Shown: one piece after another, positions 7,743-16,171 of the stretch
How the letters are laid out: every line of letters starts with the position of its first letter
How positions within the stretch are numbered: the first letter of the stretch is position 1
NCBI GenBank assembly: GCA_028703175.1
Contig: JAQVNJ010000048.1
Span: forward strand, 1 to 39,209
DNA from: JAAYCB01 sp012744395
Lineage (GTDB): Bacteria; Planctomycetota; Planctomycetia; Pirellulales; Thermoguttaceae
Length of the DNA stretch: 39,209 nt
Reading direction: 5' to 3'
The notes under the pieces: generated by a model
What the model saw: only the letters and a program-made list of their open reading frames with translations
Told to the model about the DNA's origin: nothing
The model's database searches: none
Position numbers and translations under genes: made by a program

Positions 7743-8285
7743 ATGGAGTTTCACGCGACGACCATTCTCGCCGTCCGCCGCAACGGCGCCGTGGCGATCG
7801 GCGGCGATGGGCAGGTCAGCCTCGGCAACACGATTGTCAAGGCGGATGCCACGAAGATTCGGCGGCTGGCCGAGGGGAGCGTTCTGGTCGGCTTCGCCGG
7901 TTCGGCAGCCGATTCGTTCGCCCTGATGGAGCGGTTTGAGGCCAGGCTCAAGGACCACCCGGCGAACCTGCCGCGGGCGGCAACCGCGTTGGCCAAACAG
8001 TGGCGGACCGACCGCGCCCTGCGGAGGCTGGAAGCGATGCTGGTCGCCGTCGACGCCCGGCACATGCTGCTGCTGTCCGGCAGCGGCGACGTGATCCAGC
8101 CTCCCGACGGCATCCTCGGGATTGGCTCGGGGGGCAACTACGCGCTGGCGGCTGCCCGGGCCCTGGCCGCGCACACCGATCTGGGCGCCGCCCGGATCGT
8201 CCGCGCATCGCTGGAGATCGCCGCGGGAATCGACGTTTACACCAACACGAACATCACGGTGGAGGAATTGGAGTGCGAGACTTGA
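7743..8285 (+). CDS. hslV: HslV (ClpQ) protease subunit of the HslUV proteasome-like complex
   Basis: This 180-residue protein is an N-terminal nucleophile hydrolase of the proteasome beta family. The TTILAVRR block marks the mature N-terminus, with Thr6 the expected catalytic residue after removal of MEFHA; this short pro-segment resembles Bacillus ClpQ (MSSFHATT) rather than E. coli HslV, where only Met is removed. Family blocks GDGQVSLG, GFAGS and GIGSGGNYALAAARAL are present. It forms stacked hexamers capped by HslU and degrades unfolded proteins in the cytoplasm. TAGGAGCC lies just before the ATG as a ribosome-binding site. The 3' end overlaps hslU by 13 bp, implying translational coupling. 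Confidence 0.96.
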   Translation: MEFHATTILAVRRNGAVAIGGDGQVSLGNTIVKADATKIRRLAEGSVLVGFAGSAADSFALMERFEARLKDHPANLPRAATALAKQWRTDRALRRLEAMLVAVDARHMLLLSGSGDVIQPPDGILGIGSGGNYALAAARALAAHTDLGAARIVRASLEIAAGIDVYTNTNITVEELECET

Positions 8286-9607
8286 CGCCGCGGCGGATCG
8301 TTGCCGAGCTGGACCGCTACATTGTCGGGCAGGATCAGGCCAAACGCGCGGTGGCCGTCGCCGTCCGCAACCGCTGGCGCAGGCAGCAACTCAACGAGGA
8401 GATGCGCCCCGAAGTTGCCCCCAAGAACATCATGATGATCGGGCCGACCGGCGTCGGAAAGACCGAGATCGCGCGCCGCCTGGCGAAGCTCACCGGGGCG
8501 CCGTTCATCAAGGTCGAGGCCACCAAGTACACGGAGGTCGGCTACTACGGCCGCGACGTGGAGAGCATGGTCCGCGAGCTCGTCGAAAACGCCATCGGGC
8601 TGGTCCGCGAAACGGAACGGGCGGGGGTCGAGCAAGAAGCGCAGCGCCGGGCGGAGCAGCGCCTGCTCGACCTGCTCGTGCCTCCTCCGTCGCTCGACGC
8701 TTCCGCCGATGGCCCCCCGGCCGCCGAACGCCACGAGCGGACGCGGGAAAAATTCCGCGCAATGCTCGCCGCCGGAGAGCTCGATGAGCGGCGCGTCCAG
8801 TTGACCACCGAACACAAGGCGATGCCGATGATGCTCAGCGGCGCCGGCATGGAGCAGATGGACATCGATCTTCAGGGGATGTTCGAGAAGATCCTCCCCA
8901 AGCACAAGTCCCGCCGTGAGATGTCCGTCGTCGAGGCGCGGAAAGTCCTCTTCGAGCAGGAAGTCGACGCCCTGATCAACGAGGACAAGGTGCAGTCCCA
9001 GGCGATCACGCTGGCCGAGAACACCGGGATCATCTTCATCGATGAGATCGACAAGGTCGTCGCCAGCGAACAGACCCACGGCGCCGACGTCTCCCGGCAA
9101 GGGGTCCAGCGCGACTTGCTGCCGATCGTCGAAGGCACGACTGTGCAGACCCGTTACGGCTTCGTCAAGACCGACCACGTCCTGTTCATCGCCGCCGGCG
9201 CGTTCCATCGCGCCAAGCCGAGCGACTTGATGCCGGAGCTCCAGGGCCGCTTCCCGATCCGCGTGGAATTGCAGGACCTGACCAAGGCGGACTTCGTTCG
9301 CATCTTGACGGAGCCGCAGAACTCGCTCACCCGGCAGTACGAGGCCCTCCTCCAGACCGAGGGGGTCGCGTTGGCCTTCGAGCCCGGCGCCGTCGAGTCG
9401 CTGGCCGATTACGCCTACCGGGTCAACCAGACAGCGCAGAACATCGGCGCCAGACGTCTCTACACGATCATGGAACGCCTGCTCGAAGAGCTCAGTTTCG
9501 AAGCGCCCGACATGAAGACCGGCCGCGTCGTCGTCAACTCCGCCTACGTCACCCAGCGGCTCGACGAAGTGGCGCAAGATGAAGACCTGAGCAAGTTCAT
9601 CCTGTAG
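8273..9607 (+). CDS. hslU: HslU (ClpY) AAA+ ATPase of the HslUV protease
   Basis: From the GTG at 8273 the protein has 444 residues, the normal HslU length. GGAGG at 8261-8265 lies 7 nt upstream, which decides the start; longer versions would run into the hslV frame. Seen are Walker A GPTGVGKT at residues 57-64, the pore-loop block TEVGYYGRDVES, an intermediate domain (about 110-235), Walker B IIFIDE, and the C-terminal tail DLSKFIL that inserts into HslV to activate it. It unfolds substrates with ATP and threads them into HslV. The pore loop reads GYYG where the textbook motif is GYVG. The stop codon TAG (9605-9607) lies inside the left terminal repeat of the element at 9604-9843. Confidence 0.96.
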   Translation: MRDLTPRRIVAELDRYIVGQDQAKRAVAVAVRNRWRRQQLNEEMRPEVAPKNIMMIGPTGVGKTEIARRLAKLTGAPFIKVEATKYTEVGYYGRDVESMVRELVENAIGLVRETERAGVEQEAQRRAEQRLLDLLVPPPSLDASADGPPAAERHERTREKFRAMLAAGELDERRVQLTTEHKAMPMMLSGAGMEQMDIDLQGMFEKILPKHKSRREMSVVEARKVLFEQEVDALINEDKVQSQAITLAENTGIIFIDEIDKVVASEQTHGADVSRQGVQRDLLPIVEGTTVQTRYGFVKTDHVLFIAAGAFHRAKPSDLMPELQGRFPIRVELQDLTKADFVRILTEPQNSLTRQYEALLQTEGVALAFEPGAVESLADYAYRVNQTAQNIGARRLYTIMERLLEELSFEAPDMKTGRVVVNSAYVTQRLDEVAQDEDLSKFIL

Positions 9608-9843
9608 GGTGGTGCAGAGCGGACCAACCCGAAACGGTCAAGGCGCCCCCTTCCGTGACGAGGAATCGGACCACCCCACACAACCAGACCGCCAGCGCCG
9701 CCCCACCGAGCGTGCGGACAAACGTCCAGCGTCGGCGCGTGGTGGGCCGTCGCTCGGTTTGCGGCGATGCCGGCGTTTCCTCCACGGGTGCGCGTGGCGG
9801 CAATCCAATCCGCCGTGGGATGGACCGCTCTGGACCACCCTAC
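9604..9843. mobile_element. MITE-like 240-bp element with terminal inverted repeats
   Basis: The left end begins GTAGGGTGGTGCAGAGCGG (9604-9625 as a 22-mer). The right end (9822-9843) is its inverted copy, matching at 20 of 22 positions. No protein is encoded. A core at 9694-9771 (AGCGCCGCCCCACCG onward) recurs at 34547-34623 at the same distance (about 90 bp) from an identical left end at 34456, so this is a dispersed element. The left terminus supplies the last bases and stop codon of hslU. No target-site duplication was obvious. Confidence 0.75.
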
Positions 9844-9868
9844 GGCCGCTGTTGATTCGCCGGTTTTC

Positions 9869-11353
9869 TTAGGGCGATTGGATGGTCACGGTCTTGGGGC
9901 CGCCGCGGGTCTGCACCTCGACGGTCACGCCTTCTTCGAGCGAGGCGTTCTCCATGGCCTTGACATAATCGGCCACGTTGCCGACCGGCGTCCCGTTCAC
10001 GCTGCGGATCAACATCCCGTCGCGCAGCCCGGCCTTGCCGGCCGGCCGGTTGGCGTCGACGTTCAAGATCAGCGCCCCCTTCATCTCCTGGAAGCCGAGG
10101 CGCTCGGCCATCTCCGGGCTCAACTCCATGACGAACAGACCCAGCCGGCCGTCGCTGTGAAAATTGGGCGATCCGCCGAGGGCCTGCGTCGCGCGGCCGA
10201 AGCCCTCGGGCATCGCCTCGACGGTGACCTCGAGCCGCAACGGTTCGCCGTTGCGGGTCAGTTCGAGGGTGTGCTTGGATTCGGCGTCCGCACGCTCGAC
10301 GATCTCCTGCAAGTCGGCGACCGCCTGCATCGGGCGGCCGTCGAAGGTCAACACGATGTCGTCCTTCTTGAGGCCGGCGCGCTCGGCGGGCGAGTCCGGC
10401 ATCACGGTTTCGACGACCACGCCTTGCCGGGAAGCGGCGCCGAGACGCTTCATCCGTTCGGGCGTCAACTCGCCGATTCCGACCCCCAGGTAGGCCCGCT
10501 GCACGCTCCCCCCCTCGACCAGTTGCGGCGTGACCCACTTGGCGAGATTGATCGGAATCGCAAACCCGATCCCCTGGTATCCGCCGCTGCGGGAGAAGAT
10601 CGCCGTGTTGACGCCGATCACTTCGCCTTTCAGATTGACCAGCGGACCGCCCGAATTGCCCGGGTTGATCGCCGCGTCGGTTTGCAGGAACCGCGCCCGC
10701 TCGACCGATCCGAGGGAACGGCCCTTGGCGCTGATGATTCCCGCGCTGACCGTCTGCTCCAGTTCAAACGGATTTCCGACGGCGATCACCCAGTCGCCGA
10801 TATCCAACTCGTCCGAATCGCCCAGCCGGGCAACCGGGTGGGGCTCGTCGGCGACGAAGCTCAACACGGCCAGGTCCGTCTGCGGATCCGTCTTGACCTC
10901 TCTGACCGGCAGTCGCCGGCCGTCGGACAGATCGATCGTCACCTCGTCGGCGCCCTCGACCACGTGATTGTTCGTGAGCACGATTCCCTGCCCGATGATC
11001 ACGCCCGACCCCATCCCCGGCAGCGGCACGTTCGGCTGGCGAAACGAATAGCCGGGCGATTGATCGAAGAGGTCTTCAAACGGCGTGCCCCGGAACGGAT
11101 TGCTTCCGCGGAGACCGCCGCCGCGCGGTTTGGTTGTGGTCCGCACCGTGACCACCGTGGGGATCACGGCCTTGGCTGCCGATCGAAACGCCTTCGAAAG
11201 ACTGTTTGCCTGGGCGATCGCCTCGCCTTGTTCGTCGGCCTCCGCCCCCAACGCGCCGAAGCGCGCCCAACTCGCGCAGATCCAGACGGTTGCGGCAAAC
11301 ACGAGCCAAGCTCGTTCTCTTCGCTGAAACGGCATTCTCTCCTCCGTCGTCAT
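9869..11353 (-). CDS. DegP/HtrA-type periplasmic serine protease with two PDZ domains
   Basis: About 494 residues. The catalytic triad is visible as His in LTNNHVVEG, Asp in TDLAVLSF and Ser in GNSGGPLVN. A trypsin-like domain (about 50-265) is followed by PDZ1 (about 270-365, YLGVGIGELTPE) and PDZ2 (about 385-490, ending NVADYVKAMENA). A hydrophobic segment near the N-terminus (AWLVFAATVWICASWA) is a signal peptide or anchor. DegP-family enzymes degrade or refold damaged envelope proteins. Start choice is uncertain: ATG 11353 has AGGAG 5 nt upstream, while ATG 11335 (MPFQRRERAW) has GGAGGAG just before it and gives a more usual signal peptide. It is convergent with hslVU across the MITE-like element. 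Confidence 0.93.
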   Translation of the reverse strand: MTTEERMPFQRRERAWLVFAATVWICASWARFGALGAEADEQGEAIAQANSLSKAFRSAAKAVIPTVVTVRTTTKPRGGGLRGSNPFRGTPFEDLFDQSPGYSFRQPNVPLPGMGSGVIIGQGIVLTNNHVVEGADEVTIDLSDGRRLPVREVKTDPQTDLAVLSFVADEPHPVARLGDSDELDIGDWVIAVGNPFELEQTVSAGIISAKGRSLGSVERARFLQTDAAINPGNSGGPLVNLKGEVIGVNTAIFSRSGGYQGIGFAIPINLAKWVTPQLVEGGSVQRAYLGVGIGELTPERMKRLGAASRQGVVVETVMPDSPAERAGLKKDDIVLTFDGRPMQAVADLQEIVERADAESKHTLELTRNGEPLRLEVTVEAMPEGFGRATQALGGSPNFHSDGRLGLFVMELSPEMAERLGFQEMKGALILNVDANRPAGKAGLRDGMLIRSVNGTPVGNVADYVKAMENASLEEGVTVEVQTRGGPKTVTIQSP

Positions 11354-11479
11354 CGACACTCCTATTCATGACTCCCGGCGGCGCGCACGACGCAGGCCCC
11401 AGGGAATTGTCGTACCTGGCGGCCGAGTCGGCAAGGCCGATTCCCGTTCGGTCTCTTGATCCCGCCGCCCCGAACCCAC

Positions 11480-11530
11480 GTTCCCCCCGACCGCTCGTTC
11501 CCCCTGACCGCTCGTTCCCCCCGACCGCTC
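11480..11530. repeat. Three tandem copies of a 17-bp unit
   Basis: GTTCCCCCCGACCGCTC at 11480-11496 and 11514-11530; the middle copy (11497-11513) has one change (C to T). The array runs directly into the palindromic repeat that begins at 11528. Confidence 0.85.
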
Positions 11531-11555
11531 GTTCCCCAGCTCCGGCTTGGGAACG
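11528..11555. repeat. GTTCCCAAGC palindromic repeat, copy 1
   Basis: Arms GTTCCCCAGC and GCTTGGGAAC around TCCG, with flanking CTC and GG. It is one of six related intergenic palindromes in this window: 11528, 22051, 25663, 28414, 36639 and 38500. Confidence 0.75.
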
Positions 11556-11660
11556 GTCCCCCCCGGACGCCGGCGCTGCCAAACCCCGGCCGGGACGCCG
11601 GAAAGAGGCCTGGTTGTCGGTTCCATGGCAGGTCGGAGCCGTTCCGTCCCCCCCGCGCGG

Positions 11661-11690
11661 TTGCCACCCCGGGTGACTTTTTGTTATAGT
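11661..11690 (+). promoter_or_regulatory. Sigma-70-type promoter for the 29-residue basic protein
   Basis: TTGCCA at 11661-11666 (5 of 6 to consensus), an 18-bp spacer, then TATAGT at 11685-11690 (5 of 6). The transcript would start near 11697 and leave a leader of about 97 nt before the GTG at 11794. Confidence 0.55.
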
Positions 11691-11793
11691 GGGAAGCTGC
11701 GCCGCCCGGCGGCGCGATGCGCCGAGAGCGGCGCAAACGCGATGCGACTTGAAACAGCTCGGTTCGGTCATCTACTTTTTAAGGGAGGATTGC

Positions 11794-11883
11794 GTGGGAA
11801 CGAAAAAGACAGGCAAGGGTCGGCGAAAGATCGGTCGGAAGAAGCGCCGCATGCGGTCCCGGATTCGCCACCGCAAAGGCTAG
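11794..11883 (+). CDS. 29-residue Arg/Lys-rich protein, possible ribosome-associated (COX24/mS38-like)
   Basis: GTG start at 11794 with AAGGGAGG at 11781-11788, 5 nt upstream, and a good promoter at 11661-11690. The product is highly basic (about half Arg or Lys), with the stretch GRRKIGRKKRRMRSRIRHRK. This resembles the very short AURKAIP1/COX24-domain proteins, homologous to mitochondrial small-subunit protein mS38, that are annotated in several bacterial phyla. The likeness is by composition and spacing only. A generic nucleic-acid-binding peptide is the alternative. Real coding status is supported by the strong initiation signals. Confidence 0.65.
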   Translation: MGTKKTGKGRRKIGRKKRRMRSRIRHRKG

Positions 11884-12086
11884 TCCCCGGTTGTCCCGGT
11901 CTCTGAAGCCCCGGCAGGCCGGTTGGCTCGATGGTCGGGGACTCTCAGGGGACGCGCGTTTCGGACGCCGTTTCTCGGATCGTCGTTTCTAGACAGAACC
12001 GCGTTGGCAACCTAGACTTCGGGGAGAGCCACCCCACTCCGGACAGGTTGTTCCCGTGTTTTTCAGCAGCTTCAGAAAGGCGGATC

Positions 12087-13034
12087 GTGCGCACATTTCT
12101 CGTTACCGGCGGAGCCGGATTCATCGGGTCCCATCTCACCGAGGCCCTGGTCAAGCGGCACGACAAGGTGCGCGTTCTCGATAACCTCAGCACGGGGCAC
12201 CTTTCCAACCTGGACGCGGTTCGCGACAAGATCGAATTCATTGAGGCCGACCTGCTCGATCCGCAGGCGGTCGCCGCGGCGGTCGATGGCGTGGACTGCG
12301 TCTTCCACCAGGCGGCGCTGGCCTCCGTTCCGCGGAGCGTCGCCAAGCCGTTGGACACCCATGCCGCGTGCGTGACCGGCACGGTGATTCTTCTCGACGC
12401 GGCGCGTCGGGCGGGGGTCCGGCGACTGGTCTACGCCGCTTCCAGCAGCGCCTACGGCGATCAGCCGTTTTCCTCGAAACGCGAACGCGATCTGCCCGCG
12501 CCGATTTCCCCCTATGGCGCCGCCAAGCTGGCGGCCGAATTCTACTGCCAGGCCTTCACCTCGACCTACAAGTTCGAGACGGTCGCGATCCGCTATTTCA
12601 ATGTCTTCGGCCCGCGGCAAGACCCCGACAGCCCCTATTCGGCCGTGATTCCTCTGTTCATCACGGCCATGCTCCAAGGAAAACAGCCGGTCGTCTACGG
12701 CGACGGGTTGCAGTCGCGCGACTTCACGTTCGTGGAGAACGTCGTGCTTGGCAACCTGCTCGCCGCCGACGCCCAGGGGATCAAGGGCCGCGTGTTCAAC
12801 ATTGCCTGTGGCGGCAACATCACGCTGCTCGAACTCGTCGCCGCAGTCAACGAGTTGCTCGGCACCGATATCCAGCCGATCCACGAGCGGCCCCGGCCCG
12901 GCGACGTCCGCGAGAGCCTCGCCGACATCTACCAGGCCCGCAAGATGCTCGGCTACGAACCCAAGGTCGGTTTCCGCGACGGGCTCCGCCGTTCGATCGA
13001 GTATTACAGAGCGTTGGCCGCGGCCGCCCGTTAG
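12087..13034 (+). CDS. NAD-dependent nucleotide-sugar epimerase/dehydratase (extended SDR)
   Basis: This 315-residue protein starts at GTG 12087 (AGAAAGGCGG just upstream), because the Rossmann strand begins at once (RTFLVTGG). The NAD-binding motif GGAGFIG is at residues 8-14. The catalytic Ser lies in ASSSAYG, with Tyr143 and Lys147 in SPYGAAK. Downstream blocks RYFNVFGPRQDP and GDGLQSRDFTFVENVV are typical of UDP-glucose/UDP-GlcNAc 4-epimerase-like enzymes. It probably makes an activated sugar for surface polysaccharide; the exact substrate is not readable. It is convergent with the XRE regulator. An in-frame upstream extension to about 11931 looks untranslated. Confidence 0.92.
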   Translation: MRTFLVTGGAGFIGSHLTEALVKRHDKVRVLDNLSTGHLSNLDAVRDKIEFIEADLLDPQAVAAAVDGVDCVFHQAALASVPRSVAKPLDTHAACVTGTVILLDAARRAGVRRLVYAASSSAYGDQPFSSKRERDLPAPISPYGAAKLAAEFYCQAFTSTYKFETVAIRYFNVFGPRQDPDSPYSAVIPLFITAMLQGKQPVVYGDGLQSRDFTFVENVVLGNLLAADAQGIKGRVFNIACGGNITLLELVAAVNELLGTDIQPIHERPRPGDVRESLADIYQARKMLGYEPKVGFRDGLRRSIEYYRALAAAAR

Positions 13035-13136
13035 CCCGGTCTTCTCAACACCGGCAGCGCGCCTCTCGGTCGGCAGCGTCCGCCAGGACAGGCTGCCGGG
13101 GCGGGCAGGACTGGATCGCGCCTGGCGCGGTCGGGA

Positions 13137-13598
13137 TCAATTGGAGGGCGGGCTACTGGTGTTGTCCAGGGATTGAAGCCTGCGCATTGCCTCGCGCTTT
13201 CCGATCCCGCGGATCGCCACGAGCATTGCGAACTGCTCTTGGCGCGGCCGCGTCTTGCCCTTCTCCCAGTTGTAGACCGTCAGTTGCGTCACGCCCACCA
13301 GCTTGGCGTAGTCGGCTGCCGACAGGCCAAGCCGGGCCCGTTGCGCCTTGACGGACCGCGGCGAGAACCGGTAGCTCTCGACCGCCTCCCCGCTGGGCTG
13401 CGGCTGCTCAGATCGCTTCTGCTCCCGGCCTTGCAGAAGGGCGATTCTCTTCTCCTGATCTCGCAATTGGCGCTTCAAGCGGGCGATGTCGCGCCGGTAT
13501 TGGGCAACGGCCTGCTTGGTAGCGCCCGTCTCCGCCTTGATTTCCCTCCTCGCCAGGCGGCGGATTTCGTCTTTCAGCGCGGCGGCCAGATTGGCCAT
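13137..13598 (-). CDS. XRE-family HTH regulator with N-terminal coiled coil
   Basis: 153 residues from the ATG at 13598, preceded by AAGGAG at 13612-13607. Residues 1-75 are charged and helical (KDEIRRLARREIK, RRDIARLKRQLRDQEKRIALLQ), which suggests a coiled coil for dimerisation. Residues about 95-150 form a Cro/CI-type HTH (LGLSAADYAKLVGVTQLTVYNWEKG), close to HTH proteins that follow toxin or housekeeping genes. Target genes are unknown. A perfect TATAAT lies about 65 bp upstream. Longer in-frame extensions cover AT-rich non-coding sequence and were discarded. Confidence 0.85.
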   Translation of the reverse strand: MANLAAALKDEIRRLARREIKAETGATKQAVAQYRRDIARLKRQLRDQEKRIALLQGREQKRSEQPQPSGEAVESYRFSPRSVKAQRARLGLSAADYAKLVGVTQLTVYNWEKGKTRPRQEQFAMLVAIRGIGKREAMRRLQSLDNTSSPPSN

Positions 13599-13961
13599 TG
13601 AATTCTCCTTGATCAAGTGGGGCTCGTTGTCAAGTTGCCGGACCCGTCTCCGGCTTACGTTATTATAGCCTAGAAAATAGCAGTAATGATGCCCAGCAAC
13701 AAAATTAAGCACCGGGCAGAAGACACAGCCAGCGCCAGGTTCAAATCGCGACCGGAATTCGCGGTTCTCTGCGTTGCCCAGAGCACGCCATACGCTCCGC
13801 GCGACGCCAACAACCCGAGCGGGGCGTCTCAGCGGCGACTCCACGGCTGAATTATCGATCCTACCCGTTTTTTCCAGTACTCGCAAGCGTTGAGAGCCCG
13901 GCCGGCTGATGTATAGGATATATTTGCGTCGCAAACCGCCAATCCCGCGGCGCGGGGAGGC
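13599..13961. other. Intergenic region with promoter of the XRE gene
   Basis: 363 bp, noticeably richer in A+T than its surroundings at 13655-13720. It holds TATAAT at 13667-13662 on the minus strand for the XRE gene, with no convincing -35. A small palindrome TTTGCG-T-CGCAAA lies near 13923-13935, just beyond the end of the membrane-protein gene. No gene is seen. Confidence 0.5.
13662..13667 (-). promoter_or_regulatory. -10 element (TATAAT) of the XRE regulator
   Basis: Perfect TATAAT on the minus strand within an AT-rich patch, 64 bp before the ATG at 13598. The expected -35 position has only a weak match. Confidence 0.45.
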
Positions 13962-16076
13962 TCACCTGGCATAAATCCGCACCGTCCCGCTTTGAAACAC
14001 CACGGGCCAGGCCTCCTGGATGCACAACGGCGGAGGGCTGTCCGCATCGGCCACAATCCAGCGCACGCCGCCCTCGCCGACGACCGCGCGCACGACCGCC
14101 TCATCGGGCGACGCATAAAACCGATCGCGGAGACGGCGGCGGCGATAGACTTCCTCGCCGCGGACAAAGCCGTTGATGAACAGGTGGTCCTCGCGGCCTT
14201 CATAATACATCTGGCAGCCGGCCAGATTGCTCCCTAGTGTGAAATGCCGCTTGTAGACCCAGGCGACTTCGGCCGGCCGCGCGTCGCTGCGGATCAGGTC
14301 ATGAATCCAGGGGTGCAGCACGACCTGCCCCTCAGGGACCCCGGTCCGCAGGAAGGCAAGGGCCGCGAGGCGATCCGGCGGCACAAGATGAAACATCCGC
14401 GGCCGCTCGGCATAGGCGGCGGCGATCAGCCAGACCTGCCAGCCGGCGATTGCCAGCGGAATCCACCATTTGGGCCGGCGGATCTCCCTCACGGCTTGGA
14501 CCAGCACGCCCGTCCCGCCGATCGCCAGAAGCATCCAGGCGCAGGTGGTCAGCCGGTAAATGTTCGGCGTCTCCCACCACTGGCCACCGGCAGTGTGCCC
14601 CCAGACGAGAACGCAGGGGACGGCGTATCCGACCGCCGCGATCGATGCGACCCAGTCGACCGCCGGGTCCCCCGGGTTGGACCGCCGCCGGGCGGCCAGG
14701 GCGACGACGCCGAGCAGGGCGAGGTTCACGAACCGCAGCACGAAGTAGCCGGCGAAGCCGGCATGATAGATCGCCTCGCCGGCGATTTCTTCCAGCGGCC
14801 CCGGCGCCGACGCGCTGCCGGTCTTCACGACCTCGGCGACCGGCTTGCCGCGCTTCCATGCATAGATCTGCGCAAGCCATCCCGGCGGGTCCGGCGCCCG
14901 CAGCCGGTCCCGCCATTCGTCCGCGTACGAGGCGAGGTAGACATTCTTGAACTTGATTTGCGGCGGCGATTCCAGCCGGGCGCCGAGGTAGAGCATGTTC
15001 ACCGCCAGCGCGCAGCCGAGGCAGGCGGCGCCGGTCGTGGCGGCCCGCAGTCGAACCTCGCGCCAGGCAGGAGCCGCCCCCGCCTGCCCGGCGCGCTGCC
15101 CGCGGCGACTGACGACCAGCCGAGCCGCGGCGGCCGCGGTCCAGACCGCCAGTCCGCCGGCCGCGGCCGCGGCGGTGAAGACTTCATAGCAGGGCATCGC
15201 GGCGACCAGCACGACGCACCAGGCGAGCCAGCGGCTGCGCCGCGCGGCGCGGTGACGATCGAGCGACCCGATCGCCAGCAGCAGCAGGGCAAACGACAGG
15301 TCGAGTGTCTTGTCTTGGGGGGTGAAGCGATTAAATCCGAAGATCGCCAACGCCAGGCACGCCAGCCAGGGTGAGCGGAGCCAGCGTTTGGCGAAGCCCA
15401 GCACGGCGAACGAGCGGACCGCCACGCCGAAGGCCGCCGCGTAGAACCAGAAGCCGTCCAGATAGTCGATGCCGGCCCCGACATCGAAACTCGCCACGAA
15501 AAGGTGCGGAAAATAGTGGCTCGGAAAGACATAGCCTGAAATCCGCAGCGCCGCCGGCGGCACCGCGTGGCGGAGCGCTGCTGAGGGCGACATGTTCGTC
15601 ATCTTGTCGGAATAGAGCGCCCCATAGAGCCGCAGCCCGTCCGCATCCCGGCGCACCAGCGCCGCGGTCTTGGCGAAATAGCCCGCGGCCAACACGGCCG
15701 CCAGCAGCAGCCCAACGAGGATCGGGCGGGCGGGCCGCCGCGCGATTCGCTTCAGGAACGAGGCCCGGCGTCTGGGGTCGAACCAGCGCCGCGGCCGGCG
15801 GACAACGTCGATCAAGAATGGCAGGGGAGCCAGAAGAATGTGGAATCGCTGCCAGCCGCCGGCCGCCAGGGCGAAATAGGCCAGACTCGTCCAGAGCGTC
15901 CCCAGCACGGCGGTCAAGGCCCAGCGCTCCCAGAGACCGCCCGGCAAGAGGCCAAGCCGCCTCCGCAGGACATGCCCGGGCGCAAGCACCGTGACCAGCA
16001 GCACGGCGCAGAACCAGGCCGCCTCGCCGAGCGAGTAGTCCGGAATGACCAGGGCAAGGTCGGTGGAATCAACCAT
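13962..16076 (-). CDS. Polytopic membrane protein, GT-C glycosyltransferase-like
   Basis: 704 residues with at least ten hydrophobic segments, including AAWFCAVLLVTVLAPG near the N-terminus, PILVGLLLAAVLAAGYFA (about 117-134) and WIPLAIAGWQVWLIAAAYA (about 545-563). A large non-membrane loop follows the second group and the C-terminus is soluble (about 570-704), ending in a beta-like domain. This plan of many membrane spans with a C-terminal soluble part resembles lipid-phosphosugar-dependent GT-C enzymes (ArnT/PMT/YfhO-like). I see no decisive catalytic motif, so the assignment is tentative. It is plausibly linked to surface glycans, as is the epimerase 1 kb away. The ATG at 16076 has only a weak ribosome-binding site. 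Confidence 0.8.
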   Translation of the reverse strand: MVDSTDLALVIPDYSLGEAAWFCAVLLVTVLAPGHVLRRRLGLLPGGLWERWALTAVLGTLWTSLAYFALAAGGWQRFHILLAPLPFLIDVVRRPRRWFDPRRRASFLKRIARRPARPILVGLLLAAVLAAGYFAKTAALVRRDADGLRLYGALYSDKMTNMSPSAALRHAVPPAALRISGYVFPSHYFPHLFVASFDVGAGIDYLDGFWFYAAAFGVAVRSFAVLGFAKRWLRSPWLACLALAIFGFNRFTPQDKTLDLSFALLLLAIGSLDRHRAARRSRWLAWCVVLVAAMPCYEVFTAAAAAGGLAVWTAAAAARLVVSRRGQRAGQAGAAPAWREVRLRAATTGAACLGCALAVNMLYLGARLESPPQIKFKNVYLASYADEWRDRLRAPDPPGWLAQIYAWKRGKPVAEVVKTGSASAPGPLEEIAGEAIYHAGFAGYFVLRFVNLALLGVVALAARRRSNPGDPAVDWVASIAAVGYAVPCVLVWGHTAGGQWWETPNIYRLTTCAWMLLAIGGTGVLVQAVREIRRPKWWIPLAIAGWQVWLIAAAYAERPRMFHLVPPDRLAALAFLRTGVPEGQVVLHPWIHDLIRSDARPAEVAWVYKRHFTLGSNLAGCQMYYEGREDHLFINGFVRGEEVYRRRRLRDRFYASPDEAVVRAVVGEGGVRWIVADADSPPPLCIQEAWPVVFQSGTVRIYAR

Positions 16077-16171
16077 GGCACACTCGCCGCAAAGGCTCCC
16101 GCGCGCGGTTCACCGCGAGAGGGAGCACGCGCGGCGGGCAGGATCCGTCAATCCCGGCGGGAGATCAGCCC

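Larger units (their letters stand above)
11354..11660. other. Intergenic region with tandem and palindromic repeats
   Basis: No gene is seen. It holds a 17-bp tandem repeat (11480-11530) and a copy of the GTTCCCAAGC palindrome family (11528-11555). The protease promoter should lie here, near 11360-11420, but no clear hexamers were recognised. Confidence 0.45.

Noticed and set aside
9767..11371. Plus-strand frame opposite the DegP-like gene
   Set aside because: No domains; the minus strand has an intact protease triad and PDZ domains.
11480..11530. Direct-repeat array as an origin-type iteron
   Set aside because: Only three GC-rich units with no AT-rich stretch or replication gene nearby.
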